From contig JAFSXH010000249.1 of NCBI GenBank assembly GCA_017444165.1, positions 1 through 15,492 on the forward strand: 15,492 nucleotides of DNA, in the 5' to 3' direction. The notes under the pieces are model-generated. The model was given only the letters and a program-made list of their open reading frames with translations, searched no databases and was not told where the DNA came from. Made by a program: the position numbers and the translations under genes. Positions 1 to 8,404 of the stretch are shown piece after piece. Numbering within the stretch: the first letter of the stretch is position 1; every line of letters begins with the position of its first letter. This DNA is from a bacterium. GTDB lineage: Bacteria; Vulcanimicrobiota; Xenobia; Xenobiales; Xenobiaceae.

Positions 1-1187
1 GGACTCGAAGCGTTTTCAGAGGTTTGTAAATCTTCAGGAGTGACGCAAGCACTGGCAGCTTTAGGATCTCCCTTCTCCAGATGGATCAGAGCCATCTGCA
101 ATTTAGCACTAGAGACCTGCAAAGGTGTGGCTCCAGATACTTCAGCGGCTCGACTGAAAGTGGCCAAAGCATCTTCATACCTTCCTGCTTCCGTCTGCAA
201 ACTACCTAAATGATAATAATTAGAGAAATTACTAGGATCCTGAGCTATCCTCTGCTCGTAAAAAGCCACTCCCTCATTTACCTGATTGTTGCAAAGGTAT
301 ACAGTGTTAATGGCTGTATTTATGCGCCTATCCGTAGGGCGCAAAGTTAAAGCAGCAGTGTATTCAGTGGCGGCAGAATTGTAGTCGCCCGTGATCTTGT
401 AAATATCTCCTTTGTAAAGGTGGAGCATAGGATTGCGCACAAAAAGACTGCTCAACTCGTTCAACTGACCGAGAGCCAAACTGTACTCACCGACCGAAGC
501 ATTGGCCAACCCCTGCCAGAGCTGCATATATTTGTTGTTGGCACGGATAGCTACACCATCATCAAACAACTTTTTAGCATTAGCGTAATTGCCACTAATG
601 AATGAATTGATACCATTTACCAACTGTTGACTAGCCGAAGTAGGATCTAAATCGCGAGTCTTCTCCCAAGCCTCCATAGCTATGCGCGAATCTTCAGAGT
701 TACCTTCCAAACACCAACGCTCAAAGTAGGCCGTACCTTTAGCAAAATAACAACCCGCCAGAGCCTTGCGAAACTCACTCTGTTCCCATTTAGGCATGAT
801 CTCTACACTCTTCTCAGCCAAAGCAATAGCATCTTCATTCTTGCCTTGGTTGAGGTGGTAGACAGCCTGCTGGTTGATAGCAGCATAAGAGGTAGCGGCC
901 AAGTGATTTTTGGGATTGAGCTTTAAAACTATCTCTAATCTCTGCAATGCTTTTATATAATGGCCCATCCTGTGCAAGATCATTGCTTTGGCGTACTGAG
1001 CATTGGCATCATTAGGATTGTTGGCTAAATGCTGATCGATTAAGGTATTAGCCTTTGTGTAATTCTTTTGGGTAAAAGCCCTGAGAGCTTCGTTGACTAA
1101 ATTACTATCAGCTAAAGTCGAAGAGACACTAAAACTAGATAAACCAGCGGCTAAAGCGCAAACTAACATGAATTTGGAAAACTTCAC
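1..1187 (-). CDS. Exported tetratricopeptide-repeat protein (partial, C-terminus outside window)
   Basis: An open frame of 395 codons runs off the left edge of the window, so the C-terminus is missing. The chosen start is GTG at 1187, preceded by AGGAAGG (1197-1203) at 9-nt spacing. An in-frame ATG at 1169 is the alternative, but it would lose the basic residues (VKFSKF) ahead of the hydrophobic core. Residues 1-26 look like a signal peptide, with a likely cleavage site after Ser-Thr-Leu-Ala. The rest is almost all helical repeats with TPR character, such as 'Y.KA..L.....NP.N..A.Y..A...H..G.Y.KAL' near residues 40-80, 'GDYNSAATEYTAALTLRPTD' and 'GRYEDALATFSRAAE'. TPR arrays act as protein-binding scaffolds; the partner is unknown. 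The protein probably works outside the cytoplasmic membrane. It is the last visible gene of a minus-strand run, 77 bp after the GT-C-like gene. Confidence 0.9.
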   Translation of the reverse strand, partial: MKFSKFMLVCALAAGLSSFSVSSTLADSNLVNEALRAFTQKNYTKANTLIDQHLANNPNDANAQYAKAMILHRMGHYIKALQRLEIVLKLNPKNHLAATSYAAINQQAVYHLNQGKNEDAIALAEKSVEIMPKWEQSEFRKALAGCYFAKGTAYFERWCLEGNSEDSRIAMEAWEKTRDLDPTSASQQLVNGINSFISGNYANAKKLFDDGVAIRANNKYMQLWQGLANASVGEYSLALGQLNELSSLFVRNPMLHLYKGDIYKITGDYNSAATEYTAALTLRPTDRRINTAINTVYLCNNQVNEGVAFYEQRIAQDPSNFSNYYHLGSLQTEAGRYEDALATFSRAAEVSGATPLQVSSAKLQMALIHLEKGDPKAASACVTPEDLQTSENASS

Positions 1188-1264
1188 GACTTACAACCTT
1201 CCTCTAAAATCTCATACTTGAATTAGCTTCGATCTGCGCTTTTCCTTGTTTTTTATTTTCTCCC

Positions 1265-3271
1265 TTATACTTTAGGCATCTTTATCTCTTTGAATTCTAC
1301 TTCCGAAGATGTATCGTTCTTGATATTGATATCCAACTTGGAAATATCTTCCTCTAACTCCAAAGGTATCTTATTCTTACCATCTTTTATTTCGAAAGAA
1401 AGAATAGTGCCGCTTCCTTTGCCTACAACGTGACCCTTTAGAGTCTTACCATTTTTGATATGACAATTTATAATTAATTCATATTTGCCAGCGGGAGCGT
1501 TATAACCAGGACCGCTTATAGTGGCATGAGGAGCAAGATTGAAATGGTTGCTCTTATTGGCCTTACTCTTCTTCCCTGTCCTGATCCTCATTTTTGAGAG
1601 GAAGTTTTTGCTGAATAAATTAGAACGGAGATGGTCTATACTGTCATAAGCGTAAACTTTCATGCCTCTTCTGTCATAAACCAAATGATCCTTATCGGCA
1701 TAAAAATGGTTCCTGTCCATTCTCGCTTGTTGATTGGTCAAAAGCAAGAATATTTTTCCTTCGGGATCTTGCGTCAAGTGACGGCGATCTTGGAGCCAGT
1801 TGTCCATTTTTAACTCCGTCCAGTCACCGCTCCTCTTCCTGTGATTGTAGAGTTTCCACATTTCAAGTTTACCGTTGGAAAGCTCTGTAGCAACATTGCA
1901 CTGCCAAAGAGTGGCAAGTCCTTTAGTGTAACCGTTCTTTACCAACCATTCAGTCACTTGTTGGTGGGAACCTATAGGTTCATTGTGATTTTTTACGGGA
2001 TGTAAAGCATAACTGAAACTGTGTTTGCCACTTGACGGAGAGTGATAATAATCCAAGGTAGGATGGAACATGAACACCAAAAGCTGCACGCCTACACATA
2101 CTGAGATAATGCCCACTAAACACCTTTGCATGAGCTTGTGTTCTTTTTCTTGCAAACGTATCGCAAGTATAGCCAAGACTGGCAAGAGCATAGCAAAAGG
2201 CGGAATCATATATCTGGTAGTCGGTTTATCAGACATAGTGCAAAACAGAACATTAGCTACGCAGTCAACGACAGCGAACAGAGTTACAAACTTATACTCA
2301 AATTTCAGTTTTTTAAATTCTCTGCAAACTAGACACAGCACAACAAGAAGAGTAAAGCAGAAGAGCATAGCGCAGATAGTACGCACACCTTCTAAATTGA
2401 GAATTCTACTGCAACCAGTAAAACCGAACATAGCCCCAAAACTTCTAGCGGCAAAATCCAGAGCGAAAGAGGGTATAAAATCACAAAGTTTACTATTATC
2501 GTACTTTATAAAAATAAAACTTTTGCTGAGTATTTTAGAGTTAATGAGTATTCCTATAAAATTGCTCAACAGTACTATAAGAGAAACTTTGCTCAAGTGG
2601 GTAATATCAGGTAACACTTCTTTTTCTTCTTTATCGCTGATCAGATAGTAGTAGATAATCAAAAAGATCATAGTGATAAAGAAAGGAATATAAAGAATAA
2701 GAGCTTGGCGAACTCCACCCATACCCGTTAAGACGGCTGCCAGAATATTGAAACCTAGTAAGATATTATTTGTTTTAGGGGAATCACTGCGTACAGCTAA
2801 AGCCAAAGTTAAGAATATGAAAGCTGTATGTGGTAAGTAGTAACCTCCCCAGATGACGAAGCGGGCGTACTCTGCACTAATGGGCAACAGCAGTATTAGA
2901 CCACTCAGTATACCTATCTTACCTAAATTCATCCTCTCAGTGAAGAAACAGTAACAACCCATTAATATAAAGAGCAAAGCGGCAGTAGAAAAGGTTCTCA
3001 CCCAGTGCCAATCGTTGAAAATGTAGAAGAATGTTTTGTAAACGATCTGGGTACTTATGATCCTTATCTCTGTTGAGTAGCACCAATTTTTAGAGACAAT
3101 GCCACCCTCATCTCTCAGCAATTTGCCTAAGATCATCTCACTGGACATATCACTATCCAGCAAACCGCGGCCGTGATAGAAAAATACACTCGTAGTAAAG
3201 ATTATCCCTAGAATGAGTATTCCATAATAAGGCCAACGCTCTTTAAAATAATTCAATATCTTTTGTAACAT
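1265..3271 (-). CDS. Multi-pass membrane protein, GT-C glycosyltransferase-like, with C-terminal soluble domain
   Basis: The start is set at ATG 3271, five bases after the stop of the GT2 gene, with a weak GAG upstream. A TTG at 3286 in the same frame is possible and would overlap the GT2 gene. The product is about 668 aa. The N-terminal ~400 residues hold about ten hydrophobic segments. The first extracytoplasmic loop carries an acidic LLDSD motif followed by SSEMIL, as in the catalytic loop of GT-C enzymes that use polyprenyl-phosphate sugars. A soluble region of about 240 residues follows, ending in a beta-rich segment (from about APHATISGPG to the C-terminus) that could be a small beta-sandwich. 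Known of GT-C enzymes: they transfer a sugar from a lipid carrier on the outer face of the membrane. Inferred here: it uses the product of the upstream GT2 gene. The acceptor is unknown, and the GT-C call rests on topology and one motif. Confidence 0.8.
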   Translation of the reverse strand: MLQKILNYFKERWPYYGILILGIIFTTSVFFYHGRGLLDSDMSSEMILGKLLRDEGGIVSKNWCYSTEIRIISTQIVYKTFFYIFNDWHWVRTFSTAALLFILMGCYCFFTERMNLGKIGILSGLILLLPISAEYARFVIWGGYYLPHTAFIFLTLALAVRSDSPKTNNILLGFNILAAVLTGMGGVRQALILYIPFFITMIFLIIYYYLISDKEEKEVLPDITHLSKVSLIVLLSNFIGILINSKILSKSFIFIKYDNSKLCDFIPSFALDFAARSFGAMFGFTGCSRILNLEGVRTICAMLFCFTLLVVLCLVCREFKKLKFEYKFVTLFAVVDCVANVLFCTMSDKPTTRYMIPPFAMLLPVLAILAIRLQEKEHKLMQRCLVGIISVCVGVQLLVFMFHPTLDYYHSPSSGKHSFSYALHPVKNHNEPIGSHQQVTEWLVKNGYTKGLATLWQCNVATELSNGKLEMWKLYNHRKRSGDWTELKMDNWLQDRRHLTQDPEGKIFLLLTNQQARMDRNHFYADKDHLVYDRRGMKVYAYDSIDHLRSNLFSKNFLSKMRIRTGKKSKANKSNHFNLAPHATISGPGYNAPAGKYELIINCHIKNGKTLKGHVVGKGSGTILSFEIKDGKNKIPLELEEDISKLDINIKNDTSSEVEFKEIKMPKV

Positions 3272-3276
3272 AAAAA

Positions 3277-4254
3277 TTACTCGCAATCCTTATTCTGATC
3301 GATAAATTCGCTTATAGCAAATCTCGGTCTGTGTTTGCTTTCTAAATAAATTTTACCAATATATTCGCCGATAACACCAATAGCAAAAATGTTAAGTCCA
3401 CCAATAAACCACACTGAAGCCATTATACTTGTCCAGCCAACAATGGTATTTCCGCTGTAGTGACTCACTAAAGAATAGAGCAATATAACTATGCTAAACA
3501 TAGCTATAATTACGCCGATTGCCGATATGAAACGAATGGGCTTAGTAGACATGGAAGTAATACCTTGCCAAGCAAAAGCCAACATCTTGGGAAGTGGATA
3601 CTTACTTTCGCCAGCTAGACGTTCTTTGCGCTCATAATATACGCAGTCATTCTTGAGACCTATCATGGGAACGATACCGCGCAAGAATAAATTTACTTCT
3701 TGGTATTGGGCAAAAATATCTAAAGCAGAGCGATCCATCAACCTAAAATCAGCATGATTAAAAATAATCTTCGCTCCCATAAAGGACATCAATTTGTAAA
3801 AAAGTTCGGCCGTAAAGCGTTTAAAGAATGTGTCGGAATCGCGATTGTTGCGCACACCGTAAACAATATTGCAACCTTCATTGTTGTACTTATCTACCAT
3901 AGCATCGATAGCGTTTATGTCATCCTGAAGATCGGCATCTAAACTTATAGTCACATCACAAATATCTTTGACAGTTAATAAGCCAGCCGTGAGGGCGTTC
4001 TGATGGCCCTGATTGTGAGCTAAACATATTCCAGAATAAATCTCTGGTTCTTGAGAAGAGAGCTCCTTGATCATACTCCAGGTCTTATCGCGACTGCCAT
4101 CGTTGACGAAACATATTTTGCTCCTGGAAGAGATCTTTTTGGCCTCTTGCAGTTCTTTCAGTTTTACTTTCAGCTTTTGAGCTGAATCGAGTAAGATCTC
4201 TTCTTCGTTGTAACAGGGTATAACGAGATAAAGTACAGGTAGATCCCCAGTCAT
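3277..4254 (-). CDS. GT2 polyprenyl-phosphate glycosyltransferase (GtrB/DPM1-like)
   Basis: This 325-aa protein is a GT-A fold family 2 glycosyltransferase with two C-terminal membrane helices, the arrangement of GtrB, ArnC and dolichol-phosphate-mannose synthase relatives. Visible motifs: VIPCYNEEE at about 11-19 (nucleotide binding), NDGSRDKT at 51-58, the metal-binding DAD at 106-108 in SLDADLQD, and RLAGESKY at about 212-219. Hydrophobic spans lie near 241-264 and 273-298. The family moves a sugar from a nucleotide donor to undecaprenyl phosphate on the cytoplasmic face. ATG 4254 has GAGG five bases upstream. The GT-C-like gene follows after five bases, which suggests a donor-maker and donor-user pair. 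No GtrA-like flippase is visible in the window. The sugar cannot be predicted. Confidence 0.93.
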   Translation of the reverse strand: MTGDLPVLYLVIPCYNEEEILLDSAQKLKVKLKELQEAKKISSRSKICFVNDGSRDKTWSMIKELSSQEPEIYSGICLAHNQGHQNALTAGLLTVKDICDVTISLDADLQDDINAIDAMVDKYNNEGCNIVYGVRNNRDSDTFFKRFTAELFYKLMSFMGAKIIFNHADFRLMDRSALDIFAQYQEVNLFLRGIVPMIGLKNDCVYYERKERLAGESKYPLPKMLAFAWQGITSMSTKPIRFISAIGVIIAMFSIVILLYSLVSHYSGNTIVGWTSIMASVWFIGGLNIFAIGVIGEYIGKIYLESKHRPRFAISEFIDQNKDCE

Positions 4255-4303
4255 ATGAACCTCAACAGATAAAAATGGCTCATCTTATTTGAACAAATTA
4301 CCT

Positions 4304-5458
4304 TTAAGCCTTCTTCTTAAATGTGTTAATTATTAAGGCCAAGGCTCCATCACCAGTTACATTACAGGCTGTGCCAAAACTGTCTTGCAGAGCAAATATA
4401 GCCATAAGCAGAGCCGTACCTTCATCATTGAATCCGAGTACAGCTACGACTATTCCCAAAGAAGCGAGGACAGTTCCGCCCGGTACACCAGGAGCCCCTA
4501 CGGCAAATATACCTAACAAAACAATAAAGAGCAATATAGTGGCAAGCTCAGGCAATTGGCCGTAAAGTAACTGGGAAACGACACAGACAAAGCAAGTCTC
4601 TGTCAACACTGATCCGCAGAGATGAATATTGGCCAACAAAGGTATAGCAAAGTCACGCACATCCTTGTCAATAACTTCACTCTTGCCAGCACACTCCAGA
4701 GCCACTCCTAAAGTGGCCGCTGAAGACATGGTTCCTAAAGCTGTCAAATAAGCGGGACCATAATGTTTAAGAACTTGCCAGCCATTTTGGCCTGAATATA
4801 AAGATGCCAAAACGTAGAGAAACGCCAACCACCGATAGTGGCAGATTATAACTACCAGAATAACGGGCAAGAAATACTTTAATTGTCCAATACTGCCTTC
4901 ATAACCTAGAGCACAAAAGTTAGCAGCAATAAATATAGGCAAGATTGGTATCAGTACCTTATGCACCAACTGCAAGATCATCGCCTGAAACTGTTGCAAC
5001 AGTTCCGCCACTTTATCCGCTTTGCTCCATAGCGTAGCCAAACCGATCAAAATCGCCAACAATAAGGCAGACATAACATTCATAACTGGAGGAATTTCCA
5101 GTTTAAATATGGTTTCTGGCAGAGCAATTAGACTCTCTTGAGAGTTCTGGATAGAGAGCAAAGGGATTAATTTGTAACTGACAGCTACAGCGAACAGGGC
5201 CGCTCCCACGGAAGAAGCATAGGCGAGGCCAAATGTGAAGAGCAACAGTTTTGAAACATTATCTCTCAAAGAAGCAATCGAAGGGGCCACAAACCCCAAA
5301 ATGATCAGCGGAACCATAAAGAAAATGATCTGAGCACTGATCTGCTTAACAACGATCGCCAAGCGCATAAAACGCTCATCAACTACAAAACCCAGACCTA
5401 TACCCACAATAACTGAGAGCAATAGGACGACTATGGTATTTGAAAGTATCTTGCGCAT
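4304..5458 (-). CDS. SLC1/DAACS-family dicarboxylate or amino acid:cation symporter
   Basis: This 384-aa protein has the complete SLC1 pattern: about six N-terminal helices, hairpin 1 with the serine-rich SSAATL at 245-250, a TM7-like NIHLCGS at 277-283, hairpin 2 with GAPGVPGG at 321-328, and a TM8 ending in NVTGD at 366-370. The family takes up acidic or neutral amino acids or dicarboxylates using a sodium or proton gradient. Aligned by eye to GltPh, D359 matches D394, T363 matches T398 and N366 matches N401. The arginine that binds the substrate's side-chain carboxylate (R397) is Gly362 here, and the TM7 NMDGT motif is altered. A neutral or unusual substrate is therefore more likely than aspartate or glutamate. 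The gene starts 12 bp after the PfkB stop without a clear Shine-Dalgarno, so translational coupling is likely. Confidence 0.93.
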   Translation of the reverse strand: MRKILSNTIVVLLLSVIVGIGLGFVVDERFMRLAIVVKQISAQIIFFMVPLIILGFVAPSIASLRDNVSKLLLFTFGLAYASSVGAALFAVAVSYKLIPLLSIQNSQESLIALPETIFKLEIPPVMNVMSALLLAILIGLATLWSKADKVAELLQQFQAMILQLVHKVLIPILPIFIAANFCALGYEGSIGQLKYFLPVILVVIICHYRWLAFLYVLASLYSGQNGWQVLKHYGPAYLTALGTMSSAATLGVALECAGKSEVIDKDVRDFAIPLLANIHLCGSVLTETCFVCVVSQLLYGQLPELATILLFIVLLGIFAVGAPGVPGGTVLASLGIVVAVLGFNDEGTALLMAIFALQDSFGTACNVTGDGALALIINTFKKKA

Positions 5459-5470
5459 AAATAGAGAGTA

Positions 5471-6418
5471 TTAAAGCTCTTCATTAAAAGTAAGTTTGTA
5501 ACGATTTTTAAACTCTTCTGCAGTGAACTTGTAATTTTGAGTTCCTATGCACTCTACAGCATAAGAACCGCAGATACTGCCGATCTGAGCACAAACATTC
5601 AAAGGCATGTCGTGCAAGAGTCCGTAAAGCAATCCCCCGCGGAAGGCATCTCCCGCACCTGTGGGATCAACCACTTTTTCGACTTTAGCAGCTTTAATCT
5701 GCATAGGTTCACAATTAGCCTTATATATTGTGCTGCCCTCACTGCCGCGCGTGACAATGACAAACTCCACAATGTCAGTGATCTCGTTCTGAGTTAAGTG
5801 GGTCTTTTCTAAGAAGAGAGAAAACTCGTAATCGTTGACGATCAAGGCTTTAGCCTTTTGCACATCTTTTAAGAGCTGTTCACCAGAGAAGGCGATCACT
5901 TGGAAAGAGGGATCATAAATAAAAGGAATGTTGGCCTGACGCGCCTCTTCACAATGTTTGCTCATGCCAATAGGATCTTCAGGAGACACTATAGCCAGCT
6001 TGGTATCTTTTGTAGCACAATCACGCAGATCTAATTCGCGCCCTCTAGACATAGCTCCGACACAGACGAAAGTCAATTGGTTGTTGGTCGCATCAGCACA
6101 GATAGTACAAGTGGCAGTGAGTTCGTCTTCATGAGTGGCTATACAACTGGTATCCACACCTAAATTGTCCAAATAAGCACGATACTTTTCAAAATCGCCT
6201 CCCACGGTGGCCATAATGCGTGGAGATTCACCCAATAAAGCCATAGCATAAGCGATATTGCCAGCACAACCGCCTCGCTCTTTGAGAGCACTCTCCGTCA
6301 AAAAGGACAGATTAATGGCATCTAAGCGATCGGGCAAGATGTGATCTTTGAACTTGCCAGCGTAGCGCATGATAATGTCGAACGCCATAGAACCATTGAC
6401 TAAAACTTGTCCCAACAT
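5471..6418 (-). CDS. PfkB-family carbohydrate/nucleoside kinase (adenosine-kinase-like)
   Basis: This 315-aa protein belongs to the ribokinase/PfkB superfamily. It has the N-terminal VNGSMAFD strand at 7-14, the substrate-side GGCAGN at 49-54, the NDYE segment at about 195-198, TRGSEGS at 223-229, and the nucleotide and anion-hole motif DPTGAGDAF at 251-259 with catalytic base D257. The stretch GKFKDHILPD with LSFL near residues 21-40 is typical of the bacterial subgroup often annotated as adenosine kinase. The family phosphorylates a sugar or nucleoside hydroxyl with ATP in the cytoplasm; the substrate cannot be fixed from sequence. ATG 6418 is preceded by AGAGG at about 9-nt spacing. It lies 42 bp after the disordered protein gene and 12 bp before the symporter, so uptake and phosphorylation of one compound by the two products is possible. 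Confidence 0.93.
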   Translation of the reverse strand: MLGQVLVNGSMAFDIIMRYAGKFKDHILPDRLDAINLSFLTESALKERGGCAGNIAYAMALLGESPRIMATVGGDFEKYRAYLDNLGVDTSCIATHEDELTATCTICADATNNQLTFVCVGAMSRGRELDLRDCATKDTKLAIVSPEDPIGMSKHCEEARQANIPFIYDPSFQVIAFSGEQLLKDVQKAKALIVNDYEFSLFLEKTHLTQNEITDIVEFVIVTRGSEGSTIYKANCEPMQIKAAKVEKVVDPTGAGDAFRGGLLYGLLHDMPLNVCAQIGSICGSYAVECIGTQNYKFTAEEFKNRYKLTFNEEL

Positions 6419-6460
6419 TTGTATTGACCTCTCTTATAGTTTCGCTTGTCGATCATCTGC

Positions 6461-8242
6461 TTAAATGGGATCTTCCGAATTTGAGAATCCTCTGGAATCA
6501 GCGGAAGAATCCTCAAATTCATAGTTAAAATCTGCATCTTGCTTATTGCTAACCGCTTTTTTATCAGCTCTAGAACCTTTAGCACCAGGCTTCATGAGAC
6601 CATCTCTGATAGATCCGTCTTTAGAAGTGCTAGCCCCTCTTTGACTCTTTTGGATCTTATTGTTGCCCGTCTGCACACTGTAAACAGCCTGACTATTGCC
6701 CTTGCTATTTTGTAAATTTTCCTGATTATTGTTCTTCCCCAAAAACAGTATAACACAAGCAGCCACAGCCAAAAGGATGAGCAAGAAGCTGATCATAATG
6801 TAACAGCCTCCATCCTTCATCCATTTTTTGAAACTGTTCCAAGAACTGTTTCTACTATCCGTCTCCGCCTCTTGCAACATACGAGCATAGGTCTCTGAAG
6901 GACTGAGCCGCTGATTAGAAGTGGAACTGTCACCTATACTCGAACTGCTTTCATTGTTGAAGTTGCGATAAGGCATATTGCGCGGCACTACAGGGTAAGA
7001 GCCACTGCTACTCCCCCAATTGCCCGTGTTCTGCGGATCATTGCTGAAACTACCAGTATTTTGAAAACTGCCAGTAGTCGTTCCAAAGTTATTGGCAGAA
7101 TTTCCAAAATTGGCTTGTCCAGGATAATTGTTGCCTGCATTGCGGAAGCCACCCGTATTTTGAAAACCACCCGTATTCTGAAAGCCGCCAGTGTTCTGAA
7201 AACCGCCCGCACTAGCACTGGGAAAATTACCCGTAGCGTTGCTAAACGGCCCACCTGCACTGCCAAATGGACTACTAGTGCGAAAACCGCCAGTTGTATT
7301 ACCAAAATTAGTCTGTCCCATTCCAGGGGCAGGAGGGCGGCCTATATTGCTGGTTCTCCCAAATGATGAACCTGTAGAATTGCCCGAAAAACTGAACGAT
7401 CCAGTGTGGGGAGGACGTGAAGCAGGCGGATTGATCCTGTTACTGGAAGGCCTGCTTGGTTGTTGGGAAGCATTACCGCTATTTTGAGTGCGCAACTCCA
7501 GGCGTTTAGCTCTTTCGCGGGCCATCTCTTGTACTTTGGCACTACTGACTACTCTGGTACCTATACCATCAGGCCCTGGCCCGCCACTGGGCCCACCATT
7601 ACCAAACCCTGAAGACATACCGTTACTCACTGGTGGACCACCTCTCTCCTGACTTTCTCTCTCCAAAATCCTCTGTTCTATGCTCAGAACTCTTTTGGGA
7701 TTACGACTGTCAAGACTCTTCCCCTGCCTACTAGTCGACAAAGAAGATCTTCTGCGTTTAATTTCTTCTGATTTGCGGCTTAGAGAGGATGACATAAAAT
7801 CGTTGCGCTGACGTTGACGATAACGTTTTATTTTTGGTTTATTAGGCTTAGAACTGGATATGGTATCTAAAAGCTCGCTCAATGATTGTTGTGGCTGTAG
7901 TGTTGGTACAGGCCGCATTGTTTGAGCAGGCTGCTCAGGTTGATGTAATTGGATAGCGGATGAGGCAGAGGGAGGAAACATTTGGTGTAGCGTAGTGGCC
8001 CTGCTCCCCCTAAAAGCAGGCAGGCTCACTGGAGTGATCTCTGCATTTTCGGGATAAGCTATAAATTCTATATCTTCTTCATTTAGACCAGGAGCTAAAA
8101 TGTCTATTCCTAAAAATTCGCTACTTTTGAAGTGGCGCACAGGAAGCTTAGGTGCATCTTCTCGTTCAACACGCTGACGATGTATTTTTAATTTTTCATT
8201 GGCACCTTCGCTCAAATCTTCCCTCTTGCAAACAAAACTCAA
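6461..8242 (-). CDS. Disordered Gly/Asn/Ser/Phe-rich single-pass membrane protein, function unknown
   Basis: I do not recognise this 593-aa protein. Residues 1-150 are mixed and proline-containing, with a basic stretch at 136-147. Residues 155-200 are charged, with the Ser-flanked basic patch KRRRSSLS at 162-169. Residues 200-460 are low complexity (G, N, S, F, T, P) with many FG, GGF and GNF motifs, including four tandem six-residue units at 346-369. One hydrophobic helix spans about 479-501, preceded by FKKWMKD, so the positive-inside rule puts the long N-terminal part in the cytoplasm. A hydrophilic 90-residue tail follows, ending acidic. There is no signal peptide. The start is uncertain: TTG 8242 is the most upstream codon after an in-frame stop, but TTG 8215 has GAGGG five bases upstream, and no ATG occurs in the first 80 codons. 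It appears to lead the minus-strand operon and diverges from the kinase gene. Confidence 0.8.
   Translation of the reverse strand: MSFVCKREDLSEGANEKLKIHRQRVEREDAPKLPVRHFKSSEFLGIDILAPGLNEEDIEFIAYPENAEITPVSLPAFRGSRATTLHQMFPPSASSAIQLHQPEQPAQTMRPVPTLQPQQSLSELLDTISSSKPNKPKIKRYRQRQRNDFMSSSLSRKSEEIKRRRSSLSTSRQGKSLDSRNPKRVLSIEQRILERESQERGGPPVSNGMSSGFGNGGPSGGPGPDGIGTRVVSSAKVQEMARERAKRLELRTQNSGNASQQPSRPSSNRINPPASRPPHTGSFSFSGNSTGSSFGRTSNIGRPPAPGMGQTNFGNTTGGFRTSSPFGSAGGPFSNATGNFPSASAGGFQNTGGFQNTGGFQNTGGFRNAGNNYPGQANFGNSANNFGTTTGSFQNTGSFSNDPQNTGNWGSSSGSYPVVPRNMPYRNFNNESSSSIGDSSTSNQRLSPSETYARMLQEAETDSRNSSWNSFKKWMKDGGCYIMISFLLILLAVAACVILFLGKNNNQENLQNSKGNSQAVYSVQTGNNKIQKSQRGASTSKDGSIRDGLMKPGAKGSRADKKAVSNKQDADFNYEFEDSSADSRGFSNSEDPI
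7136..7207 (-). repeat. Four in-frame 18-bp repeats encoding GGFQNT-type units
   Basis: Residues 346-369 of the disordered protein read GGFQNT three times and then GGFRNA. The first three DNA units differ from one another only at synonymous third positions, for example GGC/GGT, AAC/AAT and ACT/ACG. The fourth has amino-acid changes (Q to R, T to A). The repeat is therefore old at the DNA level and kept at the protein level. Looser copies (GSFQNT, DPQNTG) occur nearby. Confidence 0.85.
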
Positions 8243-8404
8243 TATTTAGTTGCTTCTCTAATGGCCTAAAAGGGCCTTCAAGTGTGAAAAATGGTGATAC
8301 GTTGCTTATGCAGGAGTAAGACAGTAATAAATCAAAAGTTCTCATGAAAGTTTATGAATTTCTTAAAGTGTGTATTTCTAACAAAGATTTAAGGGGGAAC
8401 CGCT
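8243..8404. promoter_or_regulatory. Divergent intergenic region with candidate promoter and operator
   Basis: These 162 bp separate the two divergently transcribed genes and must hold both promoters if each has its own. On the plus strand, TTGCTT and TAATAA lie 17 bp apart at about 8315-8343, a possible but weak sigma-70 match. A 16-bp near-palindrome at 8342-8357 (arms TCATGAA and TTTATGA) could be an operator. A GGCC-TAAAAG-GGCC pattern sits at 8263-8274. None of these is strong alone. AAGGGGG at 8391-8397, seven bases before the kinase ATG, is a strong ribosome binding site. Confidence 0.4.

Noticed and set aside
2070..2648. A 192-codon open frame on the plus strand
   Set aside because: It is antisense to the GT-C-like membrane protein, has no ribosome binding site or recognisable domain, and its basic, repetitive composition is what an antisense frame of a hydrophobic gene gives.
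6400..6585. A 61-codon minus-strand frame bridging the disordered protein gene and the PfkB gene
   Set aside because: It overlaps both genes in another frame, and the PfkB ATG at 6418 has its own ribosome binding site and conserved N-terminus.
7061..7487. Overlapping plus-strand open frames and a further minus-strand frame within the low-complexity gene
   Set aside because: These are shadow frames produced by repetitive Gly/Asn codons of the disordered protein; the 593-codon frame covers all of them.
8263..8274. GGCC-TAAAAG-GGCC as a terminator hairpin
   Set aside because: The stem is only 4 bp, has no T tract, and sits between divergent genes where no terminator is needed.
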